From the NCBI GenBank assembly GCA_946413265.1, contig CAMKJU010000028.1, positions 1 to 41,324 of the forward strand: a stretch of 41,324 bases of DNA, written 5' to 3'. This stretch comes from an uncultured Lentisphaerota bacterium (GTDB lineage Bacteria > Verrucomicrobiota > Kiritimatiellia > RFP12 > UBA1067). Positions 1 to 6,868 of the stretch are shown here, in pieces (the first letter of the stretch is position 1; each line of letters opens with the position of its first letter). The notes under the pieces are model-generated. The model was given only the letters and a program-made list of their open reading frames with translations, did not search any database and was not told the origin of the DNA. Both the position numbers and the translations under genes were made by a program.

Positions 1-983
1 GCCGGCGGGAGGGCCGCGCTTGTCGCGGCCTTATCGTTAGGTCGCGACAAGCGCGCCCCTCCCATTCGTAAGTTTAACGGAAATGTCCGCGAAACCTGCG
101 CTTTCCAACGACGCATCCAGCTATGAAAATCCGTTGGCGGATATGACGCTGGCGAACAGAAGAAATGCAAATGATCGGGCATGATCACATATCGTCCAAC
201 CTTCCAATCAGATATTGCCTGCCAAGCTTTCACGATACAAGTGTGCACCGCATCATTGGCGAGAATGGTCGTTCTTTTAAATGTGACAACGGTCACAAAC
301 AGGATAATCAAACGATTATCGAGGCGTGACATAACAGATTTCCGCGAGGGGTGATGGCGTGGTAAATTAAATTCTCGTGATAACGGCGCCATGTGCGGTA
401 CGGCCTTACTTTGCGGGAGGGCCGCGCTTGTCGCGGCCGCCGGCGGGAGGGCCGCGCTTGTCGCGGCCACCGGCGGGAGGGCCGCGCTTGTCGCGGCCGC
501 CGGCGGGAGGGCCGCGCTTGTCGCGGCCTTATCGTTAGGTCGCGACAAGCGCGACCCTCCCGTGTTATCAGGTCGCGACAAGCGCGACCCTCCCGTTGGA
601 GTAGCTTGGCGGAGAACGGACATGCCGGCGGCGTAGCCGTGGAGGTAGTTCTCTCGCAGAGCCGCCGCGAGTTCCGCGTGGACGTTGCCGAGCAGACGTG
701 CGGGCGACGCGTAGGCGAAATGCCCGCAGGCGTCGTCGTAGCCCATCTCGAATCCCTCAGAGACAGCCGCAAGCTCGTCCCCACCGTACCGGCTCTCCAG
801 CACCATCGCCGCGCGCACGTGGCGGTCTGCCGCGTCCGGCGCGGCGTCGCCACAGCCGCAGGCGTAGCCGTCCTCGTATTCCTCGCCCTGGCGCGTACGC
901 TTCGTACGCCCTTGCAAGCCGTCGACGTAGCCGCGATGAAACGCGCCATCCGTCGGCCAGGCGTATCTCAGATCTCCGTCCAT
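1..983 (-). CDS. Hypothetical GYxxG-repeat protein in one open frame with a REP-associated tyrosine transposase (RAYT); partial at window edge
   Basis: One frame stays open from the ATG at 983 to base 1, about 327 codons, and runs off the window. Residues 1 to about 129 are an unrecognised acidic protein with repeated aromatic-x-x-GY-x-x-G motifs (FHRGYVDG, YEDGYACG, FEMGYDDACG, YLHGYAAG). Next come about 60 residues that are pure translation of the GC-rich palindromes at 415-595. From about residue 198 (internal ATG at 392) the protein is RAYT-like: LIILFVTVVTFKRTTIL, then VGRYVIMPDHLHFF, which holds the HUH motif (HLH), then WMRRWKAQVSRTF. The catalytic tyrosine would lie beyond the edge. 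Y1 HUH transposases nick and join single-stranded DNA. The ATG overlaps the yraN stop (ATGA), so the two are coupled. A separate RAYT start at 392 is possible. Base composition falls in 69-360, which suggests transfer. The RAYT call is firm; whether a true fusion protein is made is unknown. Confidence 0.72.
   Translation of the reverse strand, partial: MDGDLRYAWPTDGAFHRGYVDGLQGRTKRTRQGEEYEDGYACGCGDAAPDAADRHVRAAMVLESRYGGDELAAVSEGFEMGYDDACGHFAYASPARLLGNVHAELAAALRENYLHGYAAGMSVLRQATPTGGSRLSRPDNTGGSRLSRPNDKAATSAALPPAAATSAALPPVAATSAALPPAAATSAALPQSKAVPHMAPLSREFNLPRHHPSRKSVMSRLDNRLIILFVTVVTFKRTTILANDAVHTCIVKAWQAISDWKVGRYVIMPDHLHFFCSPASYPPTDFHSWMRRWKAQVSRTFPLNLRMGGARLSRPNDKAATSAALPP
7..64. repeat. Inverted REP pair (family 1), copy inside the RAYT frame
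   Basis: Two hairpins face each other across the 9-base spacer TTATCGTTA. Each has a GGGAG foot next to a stem GGTCGCG / CGCGACC (or the GGCCGCG variant) with a 5-base loop. The pair differs from the copy at 505-562 by a single base. It is read in frame on the minus strand as GARLSRPNDKAATSAALPP. Confidence 0.85.
415..595. repeat. Array of family 1 REP units: four direct, two inverted
   Basis: Units start at 415, 445, 475 and 505 with an exact 30-base pitch, separated by GCCGGC or ACCGGC. Two inverted units follow at 538-562 and 571-595. Unit 505 and unit 538 form the same TTATCGTTA-spaced pair as at 7-64. The array is translated without a stop on the minus strand as repeated GGSRLSRP and AATSAALPP peptides. 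Confidence 0.9.
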
Positions 984-1414
984 CACCAGAACCTCCATTT
1001 CGGTGGAAATAACGGCACGTTCTCGATGTGGTCGATTTCGGGCGGTGTCGGCGCGTCCGGCGTGCCATACACCTGCACCACGTCGAACCGGAAGTTACCG
1101 TGCCACTTTTCGCGCAGAATCCAGTTGCTGCACGCACGCAGCAGGATGGACTTCTTCCGCTTGTCGACGCACCAGAGTCGGCTCGCGCGCGGTGAACGCG
1201 CGCGATGCGTCTTCACCTCGACGAACGCAATACTGCGCCGGTCGCGCGTGCGGACAATGAGGTCGATCTCGCACCGCCGGTCGCGCGCGCACGGACGCAC
1301 ACGCCGGTCCACGAGACGCCACCCCTTGCGTCGCAGGAAGTCGAGCGCGACGTCCTCCCCCCAGACACCGCGCGCGACGCTCTCATTTTGCTTCTTTTCC
1401 TGTTCTTGGCTCAT
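983..1414 (-). CDS. yraN: YraN family (UPF0102) nuclease-like protein
   Basis: A 143-residue protein of the UPF0102/YraN family, which has a restriction-endonuclease-like fold and an unclear cellular role. Visible signatures are RGVWGEDVAL near the N-terminus, an EIDLIV strand with the acidic residues of the fold, then AFVEVKTHR, which matches the family's FVEVKxR motif. The ATG at 1414 is chosen because an AGGAGA ribosome-binding site lies 6-7 bases upstream; longer in-frame extensions are arginine-rich and unlike the family. Length fits the family (about 115-140 residues). The stop overlaps the ATG of the next gene downstream (ATGA at 983), so the two are translationally coupled. Function in this host is not predicted beyond the fold. 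Confidence 0.88.
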   Translation of the reverse strand: MSQEQEKKQNESVARGVWGEDVALDFLRRKGWRLVDRRVRPCARDRRCEIDLIVRTRDRRSIAFVEVKTHRARSPRASRLWCVDKRKKSILLRACSNWILREKWHGNFRFDVVQVYGTPDAPTPPEIDHIENVPLFPPKWRFW

Positions 1415-1541
1415 CTGCCTCTCCTTCGAAAGGATTTCCGGCACGCGCGTGCGGACCGCCGGGCGGGAAATGCTGCAATCAGGACAAGTACGGCCTCTCC
1501 AGAAGATACACCCCGTCCGCTCCGCGCGGAGGCCGGGCAAA

Positions 1542-2132
1542 TCAGAACGGGTTCTCCAGTGGCGAGGACGCAGACGGCACGCCGAACACAAGCACGCCCA
1601 TCGCCGCCTCCAGCGCCGTGGAGAACCACACGGCCTCCTCGGGGTGGAACACGAAGAAGGCGGCCCGCAGCTCGCCGTCAAAAGGCTTGCAGCTGGCGCT
1701 GAACATGTATCCAGGACGAGGTTCGATCTGGTGACTGAACTTGATCACCGTGTTCGCCTTCGCGGAGCGGTGGAAAAGCCCCTTCCCGTCCTGGATGCTC
1801 TCCTGCATGCCGCGGAAGACCATCATCATCTGCGCGAGGTCGCCGAGGCCCATCTTGCAGCAGATCTTGTTCTCCCAGTCGAACGTGGCGAACGTCGTCA
1901 CCTCGCCCTGCACGGAGGCGATGGACTTCTGCCGCGCCACCTCGATGAAGATGTGGCCGGCGATGCGTCCGTGCGCGGGATGCAGCTCGAAGCGGATGGC
2001 GCTGCCCTTGCCGCTGGGACTCGGATGGCAGATCGATGTCCGGTCGGGCCAAGGCCCGTAGACAGGGGAAAACGGCAACGACTCCACGGGAGCGTCCGCT
2101 TCCGAAACGATGGTTGTAGCTGTGTCTATCAT
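1542..2132 (-). CDS. Conserved hypothetical protein, possible single-stranded nucleic acid binder
   Basis: A 196-residue protein starting at the ATG at 2132, preceded by GAAAGGAAAAACAC. No signal peptide or membrane segment is seen. The sequence runs ICHPSPSGKGSAIRFELHP, then GHIFIEVARQKS, then FDWENKICCKMGLGDLAQMMMVFRGMQESI, GLFHRSAKANTVIKFSHQIEP and a C-terminal FFVFHPEEAVWFSTALEAAM helix. Alternating beta strands followed by a helix recall Whirly-like ssDNA-binding regulators, but this is a fold-level impression, not a recognised family hit. It stands alone between yraN and mutS, with a striking array of spaced TCAC repeats upstream (2201-2287) that it might bind. Confidence 0.7.
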   Translation of the reverse strand: MIDTATTIVSEADAPVESLPFSPVYGPWPDRTSICHPSPSGKGSAIRFELHPAHGRIAGHIFIEVARQKSIASVQGEVTTFATFDWENKICCKMGLGDLAQMMMVFRGMQESIQDGKGLFHRSAKANTVIKFSHQIEPRPGYMFSASCKPFDGELRAAFFVFHPEEAVWFSTALEAAMGVLVFGVPSASSPLENPF

Positions 2133-2200
2133 GTGTTTTTCCTTTCTGTTTCTTTGACGCGTCCCCGGTGGTCCGAAGACGCGAACATTAAAACAAAAAA

Positions 2201-2287
2201 CCATGTGAAAATCTTCACATGGAAATCACATGATCATCACATGATTTTCACGTCCACGTGATAAGTTTCACGCGCACGTGATGATTT
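2201..2287 (-). promoter_or_regulatory. Operator-like array of helically phased TCAC repeats
   Basis: TCAC begins at 2215, 2226, 2237 and 2248, exactly 11 bases apart. The first three units are TCACATG followed by 4 bases. Two 20-base units follow (2248-2267 and 2268-2287), each TCACG...CACGTGAT. The first unit is also the right arm of a palindrome, CCATGTGAA / TTCACATGG, at 2201-2222. The array lies 69 to 155 bases upstream of the start at 2132 and ends before the mutS stop at 2326. One-turn spacing suggests cooperative protein binding on one face of the helix. Confidence 0.6.
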
Positions 2288-2297
2288 GCGGATCTTT

Positions 2298-2325
2298 AAC
2301 GGGCAAGATGCCCGTTGTCCCAGTG
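2298..2325. repeat. Family 2 palindrome immediately downstream of mutS
   Basis: AACGGGCA / TGCCCGTT hairpin with loop TCT and a TTGTCCCAGT flank, nearly identical to 6023-6050. It abuts the mutS stop at 2326. It has no T-run on either side, so it is a repeat copy rather than an obvious intrinsic terminator. Confidence 0.8.
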
Positions 2326-4806
2326 TCAGAAGAGCGTCATTTGGCCGGGAAGGTCGGAGAGTTTCTTGCGCGGACGGCGCACGATCTTCGGCGCATTGAC
2401 GTCAAGGTCGTTGGCCTCGAGGTTGCGGAGAATCTCGTCGGCACGCGAGACGACCGCCGGCGGCAATCCCGCCATCGCGGCCACGTGGATACCGAAGCTC
2501 TTCTCCGCGATGCCGGGCGCGATGCGGCGCAGAAACACGATGCGCCCCGCATCCTCCTTCACGCGCACGGTCCAGTTCTTCACGCCGGGGAATTTCGCGG
2601 CGAGGTCGGTGAGCTCGTGGTAGTGCGTGGCGAAGAGCGTCTTCGCCTTCACCTTCGGATTCTCGTGCAGGTACTCGGCCACACTCCACGCGATTGAGAT
2701 GCCGTCGAACGTGGAGGTGCCGCGTCCGATTTCGTCGAGCACGATGAGCGAGCGGGGCGTCGCATTGTTGAGGATGTTCGCCGCCTCCTGCATCTCCACG
2801 AGGAACGTGGAGCGTCCGCGCGAGAGATCGTCGCCCGCGCCGATGCGCGTGAACACGCGGTCGAGCGCGCCGAGGCGCATCGCGGCGGCCGGTACGAAGC
2901 TGCCCGCCTGCGCCATAATGGCAATCGTCGCCACCTGGCGGATGTAGGTGGACTTACCGGCCATGTTGGGTCCGGTAATGAGCATGATCTGGTCGGTCGT
3001 GCAGTTGAGACGCGTCGAGTTCGGCACGAACGGCTCGGCATCCGGCAACTGTTCAATGATCGGATGACGTCCGTCGGTGATCTCAAGCGCATCGGAGTCG
3101 TCCACGACGGGACGCACATAGCCTGCGGCGAGCGCGCGGTCGGCGAAAGAGAGGATTGCGTCGAGTTCGCCCACGGCGGCGGCTGTCTGCTGGATGAACG
3201 CCGTGCGCGCCGCGACCTGCGTGACGATTTCGCGGAAAAGATCCTGTTCAAGCGCGTACGACCGTTCCTGCGCGCCGATCACCTTGCGCTCGTACTCCTT
3301 GAGCTCGGGCGTGGTGAAGCGCTCGGCGTTCGTGAGCGTCTGACGGCGCTCGTATTCAGGTGGTGCGCCGACCGCGGCGGCCTTCGAGATTTCGATGTAA
3401 AACCCGAACACGCTGTTGCGGCGCACGCGGAGCGTCTTGATGCCGGTGCGCTCCACCTCCTTCGCCTGGTACTCGGCGATCCAGCGGTTGCCCTCCGCTG
3501 CAAGCGAACGCAGTTCGTCGAGGTCGGCGTTGTAGCCAGGAGCGATGAGGTTGCCTTCGGTGAGCAGCACGTTCGGCGACTCGGCAATCGCGCGGTCGAT
3601 CAAATCGACAACGGCGTTTTCGGGCGAAAGCCGTGAGGCGATGTCGCCGACGGCGGGTACTTCAGTGACGTCGGCGATGATTTCCGGCACGGGACGGAGC
3701 GACGCGGCGAGCGCTTTGAGGTCGCGCGCGTTGGCGCGTCCGGAATCGACCTTCGCCGCAAGACGTTCAAGGTCGCGCACGTCGCCAAGTCGAGATTGAA
3801 GAGAAGAGAGGCGGATGCGGTCCTTCACGAACGCCTCCACGCAGTCGAGACGTGCGTTGATCGCCGCCACCTGACGCAGCGGCTGGCGAATCCACGCGGC
3901 AAGGCGTCGCGCACCCATCGGCGTGCGCGTGGCGTTGAGTACGCCGAGGAGGGACGCCTCGCGCGACACGCCATCGACGGGCAGCAGCGCGAGATGGCGG
4001 ATCGTGCCGGCGTCAAGCGCAAGGAAGTCCGCGCTCTCGCGCAGACGCACGCTGCGAATATGCCCCACCGCGTGGCGGAGCGTGGTGTGCACGTAGTGGA
4101 GCAACGCGCCGGCGGCGCAGATGAGGTCAGATTTCCCCTGAAGGCCGAAACCGTCGAGCGCAGTCACGTTGAAGTGGCGCAGCAGTTCCTCCTGTGCGGC
4201 GTCAAAGGAGAAAGTCCAGGCGTCGGCGTAGGAGATGTTCCGTGGTTCGTAGTTTGTGGTTTGCGGTTCATGGTTTGCGTGATCATCGTCCGGCCTGGGC
4301 AACACGATCTCGGCGGGACGCAGACGCGCAAGCGCGTCGTAGAGGCGTTCCTTCGTCTCGAACGGCTCCACCGAGAACTCGCCAGTCGAGAGATCGAGCA
4401 TCGCAAGGCCGAGTCCGGAGACGGCGGAAATGTAGGTGTTCGTGCATTCGTCGAGGAGGCCATCTTCCGTAATCGTGCCGGGCGTGACGATACGCGTCAC
4501 CTCACGGCGCACGACTTGTCCCTTCTTGACGAGGCGCGGATCCTCCATCTGGTCGCAAATGGCGGCGGTCTTTCCCGCGCGGATGAGTTTTGCGAGGTAG
4601 GCGTCGAGCGCGTGGTACGGAATGCCGCACAACGGCGCGCCGCCGCGCTGCGTGAGCGTGGCGCCGAGAATCGGAGATGCAATGACGGCGTCCTCCCCGA
4701 ACATCTCGTAGAAGTCGCCGAGGCGGAACATCAGGATGGAACCTGGCGGCAGCTCGCGCTTGATCGCACGATACTGTCGCTGCATGGGTGTAAGTTCTTC
4801 AGACAT
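2326..4806 (-). CDS. mutS: DNA mismatch repair protein MutS
   Basis: An 826-residue MutS1, slightly shorter than the usual 850-870. The N-terminus carries the mismatch-wedge motif F32-Y-E34 in GDFYEMF. Connector, lever, clamp and ATPase domains follow. The Walker A motif GPNMAGKST is near residue 610, with LIVLDEIGRGTSTFDG and the ATHYHEL switch after it. The last residues, QMTLF, match a beta-clamp-binding motif. The extra stretch NHEPQTTNYEPRN (residues about 176-190, 4237-4281) lies between the mismatch and connector domains and comes from a short DNA repeat. MutS recognises mispairs and recruits MutL. The gene starts 11 bases after the preceding gene's stop and has its own TATAAT box at 4817-4822, so it may be both cotranscribed and independently expressed. 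Confidence 0.97.
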   Translation of the reverse strand: MSEELTPMQRQYRAIKRELPPGSILMFRLGDFYEMFGEDAVIASPILGATLTQRGGAPLCGIPYHALDAYLAKLIRAGKTAAICDQMEDPRLVKKGQVVRREVTRIVTPGTITEDGLLDECTNTYISAVSGLGLAMLDLSTGEFSVEPFETKERLYDALARLRPAEIVLPRPDDDHANHEPQTTNYEPRNISYADAWTFSFDAAQEELLRHFNVTALDGFGLQGKSDLICAAGALLHYVHTTLRHAVGHIRSVRLRESADFLALDAGTIRHLALLPVDGVSREASLLGVLNATRTPMGARRLAAWIRQPLRQVAAINARLDCVEAFVKDRIRLSSLQSRLGDVRDLERLAAKVDSGRANARDLKALAASLRPVPEIIADVTEVPAVGDIASRLSPENAVVDLIDRAIAESPNVLLTEGNLIAPGYNADLDELRSLAAEGNRWIAEYQAKEVERTGIKTLRVRRNSVFGFYIEISKAAAVGAPPEYERRQTLTNAERFTTPELKEYERKVIGAQERSYALEQDLFREIVTQVAARTAFIQQTAAAVGELDAILSFADRALAAGYVRPVVDDSDALEITDGRHPIIEQLPDAEPFVPNSTRLNCTTDQIMLITGPNMAGKSTYIRQVATIAIMAQAGSFVPAAAMRLGALDRVFTRIGAGDDLSRGRSTFLVEMQEAANILNNATPRSLIVLDEIGRGTSTFDGISIAWSVAEYLHENPKVKAKTLFATHYHELTDLAAKFPGVKNWTVRVKEDAGRIVFLRRIAPGIAEKSFGIHVAAMAGLPPAVVSRADEILRNLEANDLDVNAPKIVRRPRKKLSDLPGQMTLF
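4237..4281. repeat. Family 6 low-complexity insertion inside mutS
   Basis: A run of GGTTCGTAG, TTTGTGGTTTGCGG and TTCATGG variants of a (G)GTTYRTRGTTTG theme, read in frame as NHEPQTTNYEPRN. Composition (G/T-rich on the plus strand) differs from the flanking GC-rich coding sequence, and the peptide is not part of the MutS core. Confidence 0.6.
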
Positions 4807-4816
4807 GAGGGCGGAT

Positions 4817-4825
4817 ATTATACCA
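4817..4825 (-). promoter_or_regulatory. Extended -10 box for mutS (TGG-TATAAT)
   Basis: Reads TGGTATAAT on the minus strand, with 10 bases between the box and the mutS ATG. A transcript from here would start within about 4 bases of the ATG, so translation would be nearly leaderless. No convincing -35 is seen. The box overlaps the stop of the upstream gene. Confidence 0.5.
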
Positions 4826-5249
4826 CAAGCTGACGGCGAAACAGCACGCGGTCACCTTCTATTGGTTCGTTCGGCTGGGGAGTCCAAGCCGCGTCACAGT
4901 GGAAAATGAGCGGCGGCGTATGCGTGGGCACGTTCAGCTCGGGCGCACGCAGAAGGCGTTCGAAATCAACCGACACGGCGCGCGCGCGCGCAACCCACGA
5001 GACGGCGAGGTAGATGGCGTCGCGTCCCATGAAGTCCCACTTCTGCGCGCGGAAACAGCGGATTGCAAAAACATTCGCGCCGTCTGCGGCCACGCCTTCG
5101 TATCCAGTCTCGCCCGCGTCGAAGTCGGGCAACGGACCAAGCAGCTTGCGGCAACGGTCGAGCGCCGCGTAGTCGATTGCGCTGCGGAGGTATGTCCACG
5201 AAAGACCGTGCGCCGCAGTGTATACGGCTAGAGGGAAAGCGCCGGTCAT
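4818..5249 (-). CDS. Hypothetical protein, partner of the upstream GTPase
   Basis: A 143-residue protein with no signal peptide or membrane segment. It opens with MTGAFPLAVYTAAHGLSWTYLRSA and later has FMGRDAIYLAVSWVARARAVSVDF. The GRDxIYxAVxW stretch distantly recalls GTPase-associated (GAP1-type) adaptor proteins of bacterial GTPase systems, but the match is weak. The ATG abuts the stop of the GTPase gene with no spacer, and a strong GGAGGTG site lies within the end of that gene, so the two are coupled and probably made in fixed ratio. mutS follows after 11 bases. Confidence 0.7.
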   Translation of the reverse strand: MTGAFPLAVYTAAHGLSWTYLRSAIDYAALDRCRKLLGPLPDFDAGETGYEGVAADGANVFAIRCFRAQKWDFMGRDAIYLAVSWVARARAVSVDFERLLRAPELNVPTHTPPLIFHCDAAWTPQPNEPIEGDRVLFRRQLVV

Positions 5250-6842
5250 TTACTTCACCTCCGATTTCACAGGTGGTGCCGGGGGCGCGGGCGGAGCGGC
5301 AGGGACCTTTTCCGAACGGCGCACGTCCTTGTCGTTCTCGTGGTTGGCGTGGCGCGCAAGCGCGTCCACCGCTGCCGGCACGCCGCGCGCGGCGGCCGCG
5401 CGGTAGCCCTCAAGCGCCTGAGTGCGACACGCGATGGCATTCGTGGCGGGCTGCTGCATGAACACGGCCTTCTTCTCGCCGAGCAAGTCGATGCGGCGCA
5501 GCCAGGCCGTCCACGGTGGATTACGCGCCTTCTCCTCGCGCGTGCGCACAAAAGCGCCCCAGCCGAGAAAATCATCCACGCGCGCCCGCTCGTAAAGGGC
5601 CTCGGCGGAGTTGAGTGCGTCCGCCGCGTATGAGAGAGTTTCACGCGCCTCCTGCGGCGTAGCGCACGCGCGTGCCTTCGCAATGGCGGCCGCAATCTCT
5701 GCGGCAAGTTCAACATGTACGTCCACCTTCTTTTTCGGTGGAGGAGGCGTCTCGTCGCTTCGCACCTGCGGCTGCGGCTCGACCGTGGGAAAAGGCGCAG
5801 CCTTGCTGTCGCTGCTGGGAGATTCGGAGTTTGGGAGTTTAGGAGATTCTTGGAGTTTTTCTCTCTCCGGTAGGGCGCGCGCCTCGCGCGCGCCGTGGAA
5901 ATACAGCACAACTAAATTGGCCGTTGCGAAAACGACAACTGTTATGAGGATCAGCCAAAGGAAGCTTTGGCGTGGTGACTGGGCGGGAGCAACGGGCGGG
6001 ACACCCGTTGTCCCAGTGTTTTCAACGGGCAAGATGCCCGTTGTCCCAGTCGCCTTCTGCTGGGCGGCGAGGCGCGCGAGCGCGCCACCTGTTGCGGCGC
6101 GTTGACGCGGGCGACCGTCGGGCACGCCGAATTCTGCGAGGCCCGTCACGCGGCGCACGAAGGCGTCGATGCCGAATTCCGAATCGGGCGGCACGAGCAC
6201 GCTCACCATCATCCAGTCGACGTCGGGATGGTCGTGTCCGATGAGGTCAAGTTCGGCGGGCGTGAACGAATGGAGAAAATCGTCGTCGGTCTGGTAGCGG
6301 TCCACCTGCGTGAAGACAAGCGTCACGCGCGGTTTCGCGGGAAGCGCCTTGAGACGCTTGAGACATTCGTTCGTCACCCACACCGCGCTGCGGTTCGCGT
6401 CGTCGCCGCGCAGGTCGAGCGCGTCCTGCAGGTTGAAAAGCACGTAGAGGCTCTCGGCCTCTTCGATCGCGCGGTTGAGCACGTTGAGCTCTTCCGCGTT
6501 CGCCTCGGCGCGCGCGCGGAACGCATCGGGGTCGGCCTCGTCCTCGGCGGTGAGAAACGCGAGGCGGTAGATTTCGCCGGGGTAGTCGAGAATCTGGATG
6601 CCGCCCTTGTCGACGTCGTCGCGCGAAATCTTCCACGTCATCTCGCGTGCGGCGGAGGTCTGCGCGGGAAAGCCGTCGGTCGCGAAATCGCCCGGCGCGA
6701 TCGTCGCGAAGTTGTACGCGCCGCGTCCCTCCGGACGAAGGTACCACCCTTCGTCCGCATGGCGCGCGAACGCCTTCGTGAGCGCCATCGCAAGCGTGGT
6801 CTTGCCGGAGCCTTCGACTCCCAGAAAAACGACTTTGCCCAT
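5250..6842 (-). CDS. Membrane-anchored GTPase-like protein
   Basis: A 530-residue protein. The N-terminal P-loop domain has G8-VEGSGKTT, a switch-II-like LDYPGE (residues 85-90) and TQVD (178-181) in the position of the base-recognition NKxD. This pattern fits TRAFAC or 'double-GTPase' type proteins. One transmembrane helix spans about 294-316, and a 210-residue, alanine-rich helical domain follows, ending in a proline-rich tail. The ATG at 6842 is preferred over the GTG at 6848 because AGGAG would overlap that GTG. Two repeat families are translated in it: TGTTGILPV and TGTTGVPPV just before the membrane helix, and LQESPKLPNSESPSS just after. It probably acts at the inner membrane with the 143-residue protein encoded next. 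The biological role is unknown. Confidence 0.78.
   Translation of the reverse strand: MGKVVFLGVEGSGKTTLAMALTKAFARHADEGWYLRPEGRGAYNFATIAPGDFATDGFPAQTSAAREMTWKISRDDVDKGGIQILDYPGEIYRLAFLTAEDEADPDAFRARAEANAEELNVLNRAIEEAESLYVLFNLQDALDLRGDDANRSAVWVTNECLKRLKALPAKPRVTLVFTQVDRYQTDDDFLHSFTPAELDLIGHDHPDVDWMMVSVLVPPDSEFGIDAFVRRVTGLAEFGVPDGRPRQRAATGGALARLAAQQKATGTTGILPVENTGTTGVPPVAPAQSPRQSFLWLILITVVVFATANLVVLYFHGAREARALPEREKLQESPKLPNSESPSSDSKAAPFPTVEPQPQVRSDETPPPPKKKVDVHVELAAEIAAAIAKARACATPQEARETLSYAADALNSAEALYERARVDDFLGWGAFVRTREEKARNPPWTAWLRRIDLLGEKKAVFMQQPATNAIACRTQALEGYRAAAARGVPAAVDALARHANHENDKDVRRSEKVPAAPPAPPAPPVKSEVK
5818..5858. repeat. Family 4 repeat inside the GTPase gene
   Basis: GGAGTTTGGGAGTTTAGGAG-type sequence. 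Its 18-base core at 5831-5848 recurs in reverse orientation, base for base, at 6973-6990 in the intergenic element. On the minus strand it is translated as LQESPKLPNSESPSS. Confidence 0.75.
5991..6050. repeat. Two family 2 palindromes in tandem inside the GTPase gene
   Basis: Copies at 5991-6017 and 6023-6050 share the hairpin CAACGGGC...GCCCGTTG and the flank TTGTCCCAGT. The second matches the copy after mutS (2298-2325). They are read in frame as TGTTGVPPV and TGTTGILPV between the GTPase domain and the membrane helix. The unit has no stop codon in any of the six frames. Confidence 0.85.
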
Positions 6843-6868
6843 TCTCACTCCTTTAGTCCAAGAGGCAA

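Larger units (their letters stand above)
1..595 (-). mobile_element. REPtron-like unit: RAYT transposase domain bracketed by REP palindromes
   Basis: The RAYT domain, read on the minus strand from about 392, lies between two copies of the same inverted REP pair (7-64 and 505-562) and next to further copies (415-504, 571-595). RAYT genes flanked by inverted REP/iREP pairs are the known arrangement of REPtrons. The left copy lies inside the transposase frame, between the HUH region and the expected tyrosine helix, so activity of this copy cannot be judged from the window. Confidence 0.65.

Noticed and set aside
415..595. CRISPR array
   Set aside because: The 30-bp pitch is regular, but there are no unique spacers; the intervals are 6 bases and identical or nearly so, and units invert. 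It is a REP array.
393..2261. A 622-codon open frame on the plus strand
   Set aside because: It lies antisense to the RAYT-fusion frame, yraN and the hypothetical gene, which have recognisable motifs and ribosome-binding sites. It is arginine-rich with no domain and is a by-product of high GC.
2298..2325. Intrinsic terminator of mutS
   Set aside because: The hairpin is real but no T-run follows, and the same sequence lies inside a coding region elsewhere, so it is called a repeat copy.
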